A stretch of DNA of 64,000 nt, taken from Streptomyces sp. RPA4-2 (lineage in GTDB: Bacteria > Actinomycetota > Actinomycetes > Streptomycetales > Streptomycetaceae). Shown one piece after another: positions 1-7,896 of this stretch (position 1 is its first letter; every line of letters starts with the position of its first letter). The stretch spans positions 2,790,001 to 2,854,000 of the forward strand of contig NZ_CP050975.2 of NCBI RefSeq assembly GCF_012273515.2, read 5' to 3'. Made by a program: the position numbers and the translations under genes. A model generated the notes under the pieces. It searched no databases. It saw nothing but the letters and a program-made list of their open reading frames with translations, and was not told the DNA's origin.

Positions 1-2
1 AG

Positions 3-29
3 GAAGCCCGGGAGCGCTACGGCCTGTAG
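3..29 (+). CDS. 3' end of an upstream gene (partial)
   Basis: The first 29 bases contain one clean frame, which reads E-A-R-E-R-Y-G-L and then a TAG stop. A strong hairpin follows 17 bases later, as expected after the end of a gene. Only eight residues are visible, so the product cannot be named. The reading frame is chosen because it is the one that ends just before the terminator. Confidence 0.35.
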   Translation, partial: EARERYGL

Positions 30-46
30 GACCTGTGGTTCATCCC

Positions 47-82
47 GGCGAGGGGGTACGGCGACCGCCGTACCCCCTCGCC
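47..82 (+). terminator. Hairpin terminator after the upstream gene
   Basis: Positions 47-62 and 67-82 are perfect 16-bp inverted repeats around a GACC loop. The arm contains CGAGGGGGTACGGC. No T-run follows, which is common for Streptomyces terminators. It separates the partial upstream gene from the WYL regulator at 133. Confidence 0.7.
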
Positions 83-132
83 GTCGTCACCGCCCCCGGC
101 TCGCTGTCGGTGGCGCCCGGCATGATGAACCC

Positions 133-1105
133 ATGCGTGCTGCCCGCCTGATCAAGATGGTGCTGCTGCTCCAGTCGCGGGCGTCGATGACCGCCGCCGA
201 GCTGGCGCGGGAGCTGGAGGTGTCCGAGCGGACCGTCGCGCGGGACGCTCAGGCGCTCTCGGAGGCGGGGGTCCCGGTGTACGCGGACCGGGGGGCGGGC
301 GGGGGGCTACCGGCTGATCGGCGGCTACCGCACCCGGCTCACCGGCCTGGCGCGCGGTGAGGCGGAGGCGCTCTTCCTGAGCGGGGTACCGGGGGCGCTG
401 CGCGAGATGGGTCTGGAGGACACCGCGTCCGCGGCCCGTCTGAAGGTCTCCGCGGCCCTGCTGCCCTCCCTGCGGGACGCCTCACGGACGGCGGCGCAGC
501 GCTTCCATCTGGACGCGCCCGCCTGGTTCAGCGAGCCCAGGGCGCCGGAGCTGCTGCCGCCGGTCGCGGACGCGGTGTGGGACGACCGGCCGGTCGTCGC
601 GCGGTACGGGCGCGACGGGGCGGAGGTGGAGCGGACGCTGGAGCCGTACGGGCTCGTGCTGAAGGCGGGGGTCTGGTACCTGTGCGCGCGGGTGCCGGAG
701 GCGGGGACCTTCCGGGTGTACCGGATCGACCGGTTCACCGCGGTCGGTCTCGGCGAGGAGCGGTTCCGGCGGGACGAGGGCTTCGACCTGCCCGGGTTCT
801 GGGAGGAGCGGGCCGAGCAGTTCGCGCGGTCCATCCTGCGGGCCGAGGCCGTCGTACGGCTCTCCCCGGACGGCGTACGGCGTCTGCCGTACGCCGTCGA
901 TCCCACGGCGGCGAGGGCGGCCCTGGACGGATGCGGTGCCCCCGACGACCGGGGGTGGGTGACCGTCACCCTCCCCGTCGAGTCCGAGGAGGTCGCCCAT
1001 ACGCAGCTCACGGGGCTCGGGCCGGAGGTGGAGGTGCTCTCCCCCGCCGCCCTGCGCGAGCGCTTCGCCGCGGACGCGGCGCGGTCGGCGGCGCTCTACG
1101 CGTGA
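133..1105 (+). pseudogene. WYL-domain (YafY-like) transcriptional regulator, frameshifted by +1 in a G-run
   Basis: The N-terminal part (about 57 residues from ATG 133) is a DeoR/HTH_11-type winged helix; the helix-turn-helix region reads AELARELEVSERTVARD. After R-G-A-G-G-G the frame is lost at the G6 run at 301-306. With one G fewer, translation continues as Y-R-L-I-G-G-Y-R-T-R-L into a WYL domain that contains the W-Y-L signature in the segment AGVWYLCARV, giving about 323 residues, normal for the family. WYL regulators bind DNA and sense a ligand through the WYL domain. The C-terminal frame is fully intact, so this is either a sequencing error in the homopolymer or a very recent mutation. 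If real, the protein would stop after about 75 residues. The target genes are not apparent. Confidence 0.8.
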
Positions 1106-1217
1106 CGGGGCCCGCGAAAGCACCCCGCACCTGCCGGTTTTACCGTCGGCATGTGCGCGCATAACAATCTGCGGCACTCCGCGTGCGTCACTCCCGTTCA
1201 GGCCCGATGCTTGACCC

Positions 1218-1739
1218 GTGATGGACGAGACGGAGTTCTGGGAGCTGGTGGACACGACCCGCGAGGCCGTCGAGGGCGACCCCGAGGACCACGCCGACCT
1301 GATCGTCGAACGGCTCGTCCAGCGGGACCCGGACGTCGTGCTCGACTTCGCCCGTCACTTCGAGGCCCGCTACAACCGCGCCTACCGCTGGGATCTGTGG
1401 GGCGCGGCGTGGGTGCTGCTCGACGGGGCGAGCGACGACGCCTTCGACTTCTTCCGGTGCTGGCTGATCGGCCAGGGGCGTGAGGTCTTCGAGGGGGCCA
1501 TGCACGACCCGGACACCCTCGCCGAGCTGCTGGACGACTTCGACGAGGATCTCGACGGGGACGGCGAGGAGCTGGGGTACGCGGCGGACGAGGCGTACGA
1601 ACAGCTCACCGGGGTCGTCGCGCCCGACCTCGGGATTCCTCCGGCGTCGCCGGAGCCGGAGGGGACGCCGCTCGACTTCGAGAACGAGGGGGTTCTCGCC
1701 GAGCGGTATCCCAAGCTGTGGGAGCGTTTCAGGGGGTGA
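1218..1739 (+). CDS. DUF4240 domain protein
   Basis: This is a 173-residue acidic cytoplasmic protein. Start codons GTG 1218 and ATG 1221 are adjacent; ATG 1221 is the more likely start. The N-terminal half (MDETEFWELVDTTRE, then a helical stretch containing W-D-L-W-G-A-A and D-F-F-R-C-W-L-I) matches the DUF4240 family, and the C-terminal third is rich in Asp and Glu. The biochemical role of the family is unknown; members are common in Streptomyces. It stands alone between the WYL regulator and a repeat-rich gap, with no operon partner. There is no signal peptide or membrane segment. Confidence 0.75.
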   Translation: MMDETEFWELVDTTREAVEGDPEDHADLIVERLVQRDPDVVLDFARHFEARYNRAYRWDLWGAAWVLLDGASDDAFDFFRCWLIGQGREVFEGAMHDPDTLAELLDDFDEDLDGDGEELGYAADEAYEQLTGVVAPDLGIPPASPEPEGTPLDFENEGVLAERYPKLWERFRG

Positions 1740-1830
1740 GGGTCGGGGTGGGGGTACTTGCCTGCGCCGTCCCCGCCGTACCTGGGGGCTGCCGCCCCCA
1801 GACCCCCGCTTTCGGCCTGAACGGCCTCGT

Positions 1831-2072
1831 CCTCAAACGCCGGACGGGCTGAAAGGCATCCCCCGGCCGGAACCCTCATCCAGCGCGGACCGACACCTCC
1901 ACCCAGTCCGGAACGTTCCAGCGCAGGCCCGGATCGCCAGCCCCGCCGGAACGTTCCAGCGCAAGCCCGCATCCCCAGCCCCGCCGGAACGTTCCAGCGC
2001 AAGCCCGCATCCCCAGCCCCGCCGGAACGTTCCAGCGCAGGCCCGCGTCTCCAGCCCGTCCGGCGTTTGAGG
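1831..2072. repeat. Streptomyces REP-type element, bracketed pair with 38-bp internal repeats
   Basis: A 20-mer, CCTCAAACGCCGGACGGGCT, lies at 1831-1850, and its exact reverse complement lies at 2053-2072. The same pair occurs at 6207-6254 and 20704-20772 in this window. Flanks carry GC-box motifs such as GGGCTCCGCCCC-like sequence. Between the arms here sit four copies of the palindrome GGAACGTTCC (1910, 1948, 1986, 2024), spaced exactly 38 bp. The whole 1740-2192 gap has no convincing gene. Such elements are widespread between Streptomyces genes. Confidence 0.8.
1910..2033. repeat. Four 38-bp tandem repeats, each with the palindrome GGAACGTTCC
   Basis: GGAACGTTCC starts at 1910, 1948, 1986 and 2024, a strict 38-bp period. 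The palindrome is followed by AGCGCAAGCCCG or AGCGCAGGCCCG and a CCAGCCCCGCC spacer. The middle two units are nearly identical and the outer ones have diverged. The repeat lies inside the REP-bracketed element. Confidence 0.85.
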
Positions 2073-2192
2073 ACGAGCCCTTCGGGCGAAGCGGGGGGCC
2101 AGGGGGCGCGGCCCTTGAGCGGGTTCGGGGCGGAGCCCCGGAACGGACGGGTCGGACAAGGAGCCGCAAGGGCGAGGAAACCCGGCGGAGCC

Positions 2193-3209
2193 TCAGCGCC
2201 GGCCCTGCAAAACGGCGGCCCTCGTGCGGATCGCCGGCAGGCGAGCCGTCAGCGCGGCGCCCGGACACGTGGTCATGAACCCGGCGTTGTGACCGGCCAG
2301 CGTCGGCAGCACCGCCGCGGTACCCACGGCGTACCGACTGAGACTGTTACTGGACACCAGCCGCACGGTGCCCCGCGGATCCACGTCCGCCAGCCCCAGC
2401 TTCCACGCGGCGAGCTCCGCGATCGCCTCGGTCATCGCCGGCGGCACCACCGCCCCCTCCGTGAACGTACCGATGGCCGCGATCCCCGCGGTCCGGTGGT
2501 TGAAGCCCTGGGTGTGGGCACCGGTGACGGCCCGGTCGACCCCGCCCGCGCGCCCCTCGTAGATCGTCCCGCACCGGTCGACGAGGAAGTTGTAGCCGAT
2601 GTCGTCCCAGTTCCGGGCGCCGGTCTGCCCGGCGTAGAGGTACCGGATGATGCGGGGCACGTCGGCGCAGTCGTACGCGTTCGGCGAGTCGGTGTGGTGG
2701 ACGAAGACCGCGACGACCCGGTCGTCGTAACGCGGCGGCGGCTGGCCGTGCGCGGTCCGGGCGTCCAGCCAGCGAGACCGCGGCACGATGGTCGGCCGCA
2801 CGGCTGTGTGAACGGCGGGCCGCACGGCGGCCGGAGGCGCGGCGGTGCGGGAGCGGCCCACCGCACCGTCCACTCCGAGGGCGCACAGGACGAGCGCGAG
2901 CACGGCGAGCAGCCCGGAGACACACCCGAGCACGATCAGCGTGGGCCGCGTCGCCCACCGGCCCCGCAGCGGGCCGCTCCACACCGGCCGCCACGTCACC
3001 GACCGGGCCCGGACACACACCGCTCGCCACGTCGCCGACCGGTCCCACGCCGGGCGGCACGTCACCCACCAGGCCCACCAGTTCCCGGTCCACACCGGTC
3101 GCCGCGGCAGCCACCACCGCAGCCACAGCGGCACCCATTCCAGCGCATGGCGAAGTCGCTCCCCGCCTGATTCCCGCGATGCCCCTCGCGCCCTCCGGAC
3201 GACACGCAT
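2193..3209 (-). CDS. Membrane-anchored N-acetylmuramoyl-L-alanine amidase (PGRP/Amidase_2 fold)
   Basis: The C-terminal about 170 residues form a peptidoglycan-recognition amidase domain. Visible features are H-H-T-D-S-P (first zinc His, about residue 171), W-D-D-I-G-Y-N-F-L-V-D, I-Y-E-G-R, and the second zinc set in GHNAGFMTTCPG. The enzyme should cut the bond between muramic acid and the stem peptide outside the cell. A hydrophobic segment at about residues 89-110 (IVLGCVSGLLAVLALVLCAL) anchors it, preceded by an unusual tryptophan-rich region. I chose ATG 3209 because GAGGGTGAGG precedes it; GTG 3308 upstream is possible and would add 33 residues. It is transcribed divergently from the protease at 3397. 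Confidence 0.8.
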   Translation of the reverse strand: MRVVRRARGASRESGGERLRHALEWVPLWLRWWLPRRPVWTGNWWAWWVTCRPAWDRSATWRAVCVRARSVTWRPVWSGPLRGRWATRPTLIVLGCVSGLLAVLALVLCALGVDGAVGRSRTAAPPAAVRPAVHTAVRPTIVPRSRWLDARTAHGQPPPRYDDRVVAVFVHHTDSPNAYDCADVPRIIRYLYAGQTGARNWDDIGYNFLVDRCGTIYEGRAGGVDRAVTGAHTQGFNHRTAGIAAIGTFTEGAVVPPAMTEAIAELAAWKLGLADVDPRGTVRLVSSNSLSRYAVGTAAVLPTLAGHNAGFMTTCPGAALTARLPAIRTRAAVLQGRR

Positions 3210-3396
3210 GCCCTCACCCTCGCCCGGATCCTCCCGCCTCGCGATGTGCACTGTGCCACCCGGTGGAACCATCTCCCTGGTCCGGAGCGTTTTCACAGTC
3301 CGACGCACGCGTGGTCCCCTCGCGGGACCACGCGCGCGTGCCTGATCACTGAGCCCGCCCCGCGCGTACTAAGGGGCCCTAGAGAAAGGCGGCTCC

Positions 3397-4581
3397 GTGG
3401 ACCTGCTCGACATCCTGCTGATGCTGGTGATCCTTGCCTACGCGGCGTCCGGCTACCGGCGCGGCCTGGTCGCCGGCTGCGTCTCGCTGGCCGGGTTCGT
3501 GGGCGGCGCGGTCATCGGCGTATGGGTGCTGCCCTGGATGATGGACCTGGTGACGGCGGGGACGTCTGCGGCGACGGTGACGGCGGTGCTGACGGTGCTG
3601 GTACCGGCCGTGGTGGGCCACGAGCTGGCGGGCCGGCTGGCGCTGAAACTGCGCCGCGAGCTGGACCGGGGACCGCTGCGGGTGGCGGACGGGATCGGCG
3701 GGGCGGCGGCGAACACACTGGCCGTGCTGCTGGTGGCCTGGGTGGCGGCGAGCGTCCTGGGCGCCTCCTCGTCCACCCTGATCACGCAGTCGATCCGCGG
3801 TTCGGCCCTGCTGGGCGCGGTGCAGAAGACGATGCCGGACACCACGCCCACCTGGTTCTCACGGGCGACCTCGGCGCTCACGGAAGCGGGCTTCCCACAG
3901 GTCTTCAACCCGTTCGAGAACGAGCCGACGGCGGGTGTCGCCAAGCCCTCCGGGGACAGCGTCACCGAGTCCGCGTCGACCGCCGCCAAGCTGAGCACGG
4001 TGAAGATCGAGGGCGCCGCGGGCACCCAGGGCCGGGAGGGCAGCGGGTTCGCGTACGCGGCGCAGCACGTGATGACCAACGCCCATGTGGTGGCGGGCAT
4101 CGACAACCCGACGGTGCGGGTGGGCGGCGTGGGCCGGGTGTACTCGGCACGTGTGGTGTTCTTCGACCCGCGGAAGGACGTCGCGGTCCTGTACGTCCCC
4201 GGTCTCCGGGCGCCGGTCCTCCGCTTCGACACGAGCGCCGCGCGCGGCGACTCGGCGGTCGTCGCGGGCTATCCGCAGGACGGCGGTCTCGACCTCCAGG
4301 CGGCGACGGTCGCGAACCAGATCAACGCGCGGGGCCAGAACATCTACAACACGGGCACCGTCACCCGGGAGATCTACTCGATCCGCTCCACCGTCCGCCC
4401 CGGCAACTCCGGCGGTCCGCTCCTCACCACCGAGGGCAGGGTGTACGGGGTCGTCTTCGCCCGCTCGACCTCGGACAACGAGACCGGCTACGTCCTGACG
4501 GCGGACGAGGTCAGCGGCGACGCGCGGCGGGCGGCGCGGGCGACGGCGCCGGTGGACACGGGTGACCTGGTCACCTCGTGA
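3397..4581 (+). CDS. MarP-like membrane serine protease (CvpA domain plus trypsin-like domain)
   Basis: This 394-residue protein begins with four hydrophobic segments (about residues 5-20, 25-48, 56-78, 103-122) of the CvpA/colicin-V type. A trypsin-like protease domain follows. The triad is visible as H230 in TNAHVV, D261 in DPRKDVAVL and S338 in PGNSGGP. The family member in Mycobacterium tuberculosis, MarP, is a periplasm-facing protease needed for acid and oxidative stress resistance; that role here is inference. The GTG start at 3397 is preceded by AGAAAGG. The adjacent divergent gene encodes a peptidoglycan amidase, and MarP is known to activate a peptidoglycan hydrolase in mycobacteria, so a functional pairing is plausible but unproven. 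Confidence 0.85.
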   Translation: MDLLDILLMLVILAYAASGYRRGLVAGCVSLAGFVGGAVIGVWVLPWMMDLVTAGTSAATVTAVLTVLVPAVVGHELAGRLALKLRRELDRGPLRVADGIGGAAANTLAVLLVAWVAASVLGASSSTLITQSIRGSALLGAVQKTMPDTTPTWFSRATSALTEAGFPQVFNPFENEPTAGVAKPSGDSVTESASTAAKLSTVKIEGAAGTQGREGSGFAYAAQHVMTNAHVVAGIDNPTVRVGGVGRVYSARVVFFDPRKDVAVLYVPGLRAPVLRFDTSAARGDSAVVAGYPQDGGLDLQAATVANQINARGQNIYNTGTVTREIYSIRSTVRPGNSGGPLLTTEGRVYGVVFARSTSDNETGYVLTADEVSGDARRAARATAPVDTGDLVTS

Positions 4582-4617
4582 GGTGGGCCGGGCCCGGTCG
4601 GGGGCCGAGGACCGGGG

Positions 4618-5106
4618 TCAGAGACCGCGGCCCATGAACACGTCGTCGACGTACTCGCCGTCGAGCAGGAACTCCTCGGGCAGGACCCCCTCCACCACGA
4701 ACCCCTCGGACTCGTACAGCTTCCGCGCCGGGGTGTTGTGCCCGAGGACCCGCAGCGAGATCCGCCGGGCGCCCTGCCGCCGGGCCTCGTCCTGCACGGC
4801 CCGGAGCAGCGCCCGCCCGACACCGGTGCCGCGGGCCGCGTCGGAGACGGCGAGTCCCTGGATCTGCCGGACGTGGGAGTTGCAGGCGAGAGTGGTCGGG
4901 TGGCCGAGCCGGACGTAGCCGACCAGGACGCCGTCGAGTTCGGCGACCAGATGGTCGCGCGGTCCGAACCGGTCGTTGTAGAAGGGCTCGTACGGCGGCT
5001 GGGGGCGGGGCATGACCGCGTGCTGCGTGGACCAGGTCGCGCGGTCGAGACGGCCGAGGGCGTCCTCGTCGTCAGGCGTGGCGAAGCGTATGTGCGGTAC
5101 CGGCAT
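4618..5106 (-). CDS. GNAT family N-acetyltransferase
   Basis: The product is a 162-residue cytoplasmic enzyme of the GNAT fold. The acetyl-CoA binding signature is seen in the segment DAARGTGVGRALLRAV, preceded by the beta strand containing QIQGLAVSD and followed by RRISLRVLGHNTPARKLYES, which fits the RimI-like layout. It transfers an acetyl group from acetyl-CoA to an amine; the substrate is not evident. ATG 5106 is the natural start; upstream extension lacks family similarity. It is convergent with the MarP-like gene and divergent from the epimerase at 5178. Confidence 0.8.
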   Translation of the reverse strand: MPVPHIRFATPDDEDALGRLDRATWSTQHAVMPRPQPPYEPFYNDRFGPRDHLVAELDGVLVGYVRLGHPTTLACNSHVRQIQGLAVSDAARGTGVGRALLRAVQDEARRQGARRISLRVLGHNTPARKLYESEGFVVEGVLPEEFLLDGEYVDDVFMGRGL

Positions 5107-5177
5107 GAGGATCACTGTACGGCGGCGCCACGGGGCTCCCGCCCGTCTTTTCGCGGGTCGCGGGGCAGGATGGGCGC

Positions 5178-6091
5178 ATGAACGACTCACCGCTTGCTCC
5201 GGGTTCCCGCGTGGTGATCGCCGGTGCGTCCGGCCTGATCGGTTCGGCGCTGACGCGCTCCCTGACCACGGACGGGTACGAGGTGGTCCGCCTGGTGCGG
5301 CGGGCCCCCCGCACCCCGAGCGAGGTGCGGTGGGATCCGGAGGGGCGCGGGGTCGACGCGGGGGCGCTCGCCGGGTGCGCGGCGGTGGTGAACCTCGCGG
5401 GGGCGGGCGTCGCCTCGCAACGGTGGACGGAGTCGTACAAGCGGACGATCCGGGAGAGCCGGGTGCGCGGGACCACGGTGCTCGCCGAGGCGGTGGCGTC
5501 CCTCGACGAGCGGCCGGTGTTCGTCAACGGCAGCGCGATCGGGTTCTACGGCGACACGGGCGAGCGGGCGGTGGACGAGTCGGCGCTTACCGGGGAGGGG
5601 TTCCTGCCCTCCGTGTGCGTGGCGTGGGAGGGGGCGGCTGCCGCGGCGCGTCAGGCGGGTGTCCGTACCGTGCTCGCCCGTACGGGGCTGGTGGTGGCGC
5701 GGGAGGGCGGGGCGTGGGGAGGCTGTTCCCCCTCTTCAAGGCGGGGCTCGGCGGGCGTATGGGGGACGGCCGTCAGTACTGGAGTTTCATCTCCGTGCAC
5801 GACGAGGTGGCCGCGATCAGGCACCTCATGGACACGCCGTCGCTGTCCGGGCCGGTCAATCTGACCGCGCCTCAGCCGCTGACCAACCGTGAGATCACGG
5901 CGGCGATGGGGCGGGTGATGCGGCGGCCCACGGTGCTGGCCACTCCCGCGGGGGTGTTGCGGGTGGCTCTCGGTGACATGTCCGGGGACATCCTGGGCAG
6001 TCAGCGGGTCCTGCCCGGCCGCCTCCTGGAGTCCGGCTTCGCCTTCACGTTCCCGTCGATCGAGGACACGCTCCGAGCGGCCCTGCGCTGA
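5178..6091 (+). pseudogene. TIGR01777 family (YfcH-like) NAD-dependent epimerase, frameshifted by -1
   Basis: The N-terminal frame from ATG 5178 shows the Rossmann motif VVIAGASGLIGSAL and the active-site-like segment GSAIGFYGDTG. The frame breaks at the G4 run at 5716-5719 in the segment encoding A-W-G. One additional G would continue it as R-L-F-P-L-F-K-A-G-L-G-G-R-M-G-D-G-R-Q-Y into the C-terminal DUF1731-like domain, which ends at 6091 and contains Q-R-V-L-P. The corrected length is 304 residues, typical of TIGR01777. The reaction of this family is not established. Because both halves are well conserved, a homopolymer sequencing error is a serious alternative to real gene loss. Confidence 0.8.
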
Positions 6092-6206
6092 CCGGGTGTT
6101 TTCGCCCCCGCCGCCCCTACCCGACCCATCCTGTCCCTGGGGCTCCGCCCCGGACCCCGCCAAGGGGCTGCGCCCCTGGACCCCCGCATCGCCCGAAGGA
6201 GCTCGT

Positions 6207-6254
6207 CCTCAAACGCCGGACGGGCTGGGTAGTCAGCCCGTCCGGCGTTTGAGG
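6207..6254. repeat. REP-type inverted pair (close-spaced hairpin)
   Basis: CCTCAAACGCCGGACGGGCT at 6207-6226 and its reverse complement at 6235-6254 are separated by only eight bases, so they can form a 20-bp hairpin. Both sides carry GGGGCTCCGCCCC-type GC boxes (about 6130-6180 and 6280-6300). The gap 6092-6504 otherwise shows no gene. The hairpin probably doubles as the terminator of the epimerase gene. Confidence 0.8.
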
Positions 6255-6504
6255 ACAAGGCCCTCAAGGCCGACCGGGGGTCTGGGGGCGGAGCCCCAGG
6301 TACGGGATGGGACGGGTAGGGGCGGCGGGGGCGAAAAACCCCGGTCGGACACGGAACCGTATGCACCCCCATGCGACCGTGCACACCCGACGCGCGACTC
6401 CCCCACGCCGCCCGCACCCCTACTCTCGACCCGAACTCGGGTATTCCCAGGGCATGTTGGGGGCATGACGTCCCCACCGGCCGCGCAACCTCGAGGAGGG
6501 GCAT

Positions 6505-7888
6505 GTGCTAGAGCCCGTATGTCAAGCGGACGTGGACGTCGTCATCGTCGGGGCCGGAGCCGCGGGCCTCGCGGCCGCCCAGCACCTGACCAGGGCGGGG
6601 CTCACCACCGTGGTCCTGGAGGCCGCCCCCACCGTGGGCGGCCGCATGTCGACGGAGAAGGTGGACGGATTCCGGCTCGATCGCATCGGCCGGCTGCTGT
6701 CCACGTCGTACCCGGAACTACGCCGCACCCCCGGCCTGGACGGCCTGACCCTGCGCCCGTTCTCCCCGGGCGTCCTGCTGCACAGCGACGGCCGCCACCA
6801 CCGCGCCGGCTGCCCTCACCCCCCGGAGCGCAAGGGGCGCACTCACCGCAGCGCGCGCCCTCGCAAGCGCCCCCCGACTCCCCCGGGCCGCCACCCGGAG
6901 TTCCTCCCGCCCTTCCCGGAGCCAGGGCGGGGTCCCGCGGCCCGCTGGGCGGCCCCCTCGACCAGACCCGCCTCACCGCCGCCCTCGCCCGCCTCGCGGC
7001 CACCCCGCCCGAGCGTCTCCTGACCCGCCCGGAGCTCCCCGCCGCGCGGGCACTGGCCGCCCGGGGTCTGCCGCCCCGTACGGTCGACGGCTTCCTGCGC
7101 CCCCTGCTCGCCGCGCTCCTGTGCGATCCGGGCCTCACCGCCTCCAGCCGGGCCGCCGACCTGGCCCTGCACTCGTTCGCGTCGGGCCGGCTCTGTCTGC
7201 CGGAGGGCGGCGCGGACACCCTGCCGGAGCTCCTCGCGGCCTCCCTCCCCCCGGGCACCGTCCGCACCGGCGTCCAGGTCACCGCGGTCTCCACGACCAC
7301 CGTGACCACACGCGACCACGGCCGGCTCACCTGCCGCGCCATCCTGCTGGCCACCGGGGCCCGTGACGCCGCCCGGCTGCTGCCCGGACTGCGCGTCCCG
7401 GACTTCCACCCGGTGACGGTCCTGCACCACACCACGGACGAGCCGCCGCTCGCCGAGCCCGCCCTGCTCCTGGACGCCGACCGTGGCGGCCCGGTGGCAC
7501 ACACGGCGGTGGTGAGCCAGGTCGATCCGAGCCGCGCCCCGGCCGGGCGCGTCCTGATCTCCTCGACGGTGCTGGGTGTCCCCCGTCCCCCGCCCCTCTG
7601 GACGCGGCGGTCCGCGCCCAGCTGGCCCGCCTGTACGGGACGCCGACGGGCCGCTGGGAACTCCTCGCGGTCCACCACACCCCCGACGCCGTCCCCGCGA
7701 TGCCCCCGCCGCACGACCTGCGCCGCCCGGTACGCCTCCTGGCGGGCCTGTACGTCTGCGGCGACCATCGCGACACCGGAACGCTCCAGGGCGCCCTCCA
7801 TTCGGGCCGCAGGGCCGCCCAGGCCCTGCTCGCGGACCTGGGCGCCCGTCCGGCCGCGGCCGAGGAGCCGCTGGAGGCGGCCGCCTGA
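6505..7888 (+). pseudogene. FAD-dependent NAD(P)-binding oxidoreductase with at least three frameshifts
   Basis: The frame opens at GTG 6505 after GAGGAGGGGC and shows the dinucleotide-binding motif VVIVGAGAAGLAAAQHL and the amine-oxidase-like VGGRM. It then shifts near 6810-6835, where the second frame reads R-G-A-L-T-A-A-R-A-L-A-S-A-P. It shifts again near 6870-6935, where the third frame reads G-P-L-G-G-P-L-D-Q-T-R-L-T-A-A-L. A third shift occurs near 7580-7598, after which L-D-A-A-V-R-A-Q-L runs to the stop at 7888. The last part contains LYVCGDHRDTGTLQGALHSG, the C-terminal FAD contact typical of amine-oxidase-like proteins. All segments are collinear with one protein of about 460 residues. 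The shift zones are C-rich runs, so consensus errors are as likely as decay. Confidence 0.75.
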
Positions 7889-7896
7889 CCCCCGGG

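Noticed and set aside
1910..2033. The 38-bp repeats as a CRISPR array or a CIRCE-type heat-shock operator
   Set aside because: The spacers are nearly identical to each other, and the palindrome does not match the CIRCE sequence or sit before a chaperone gene.
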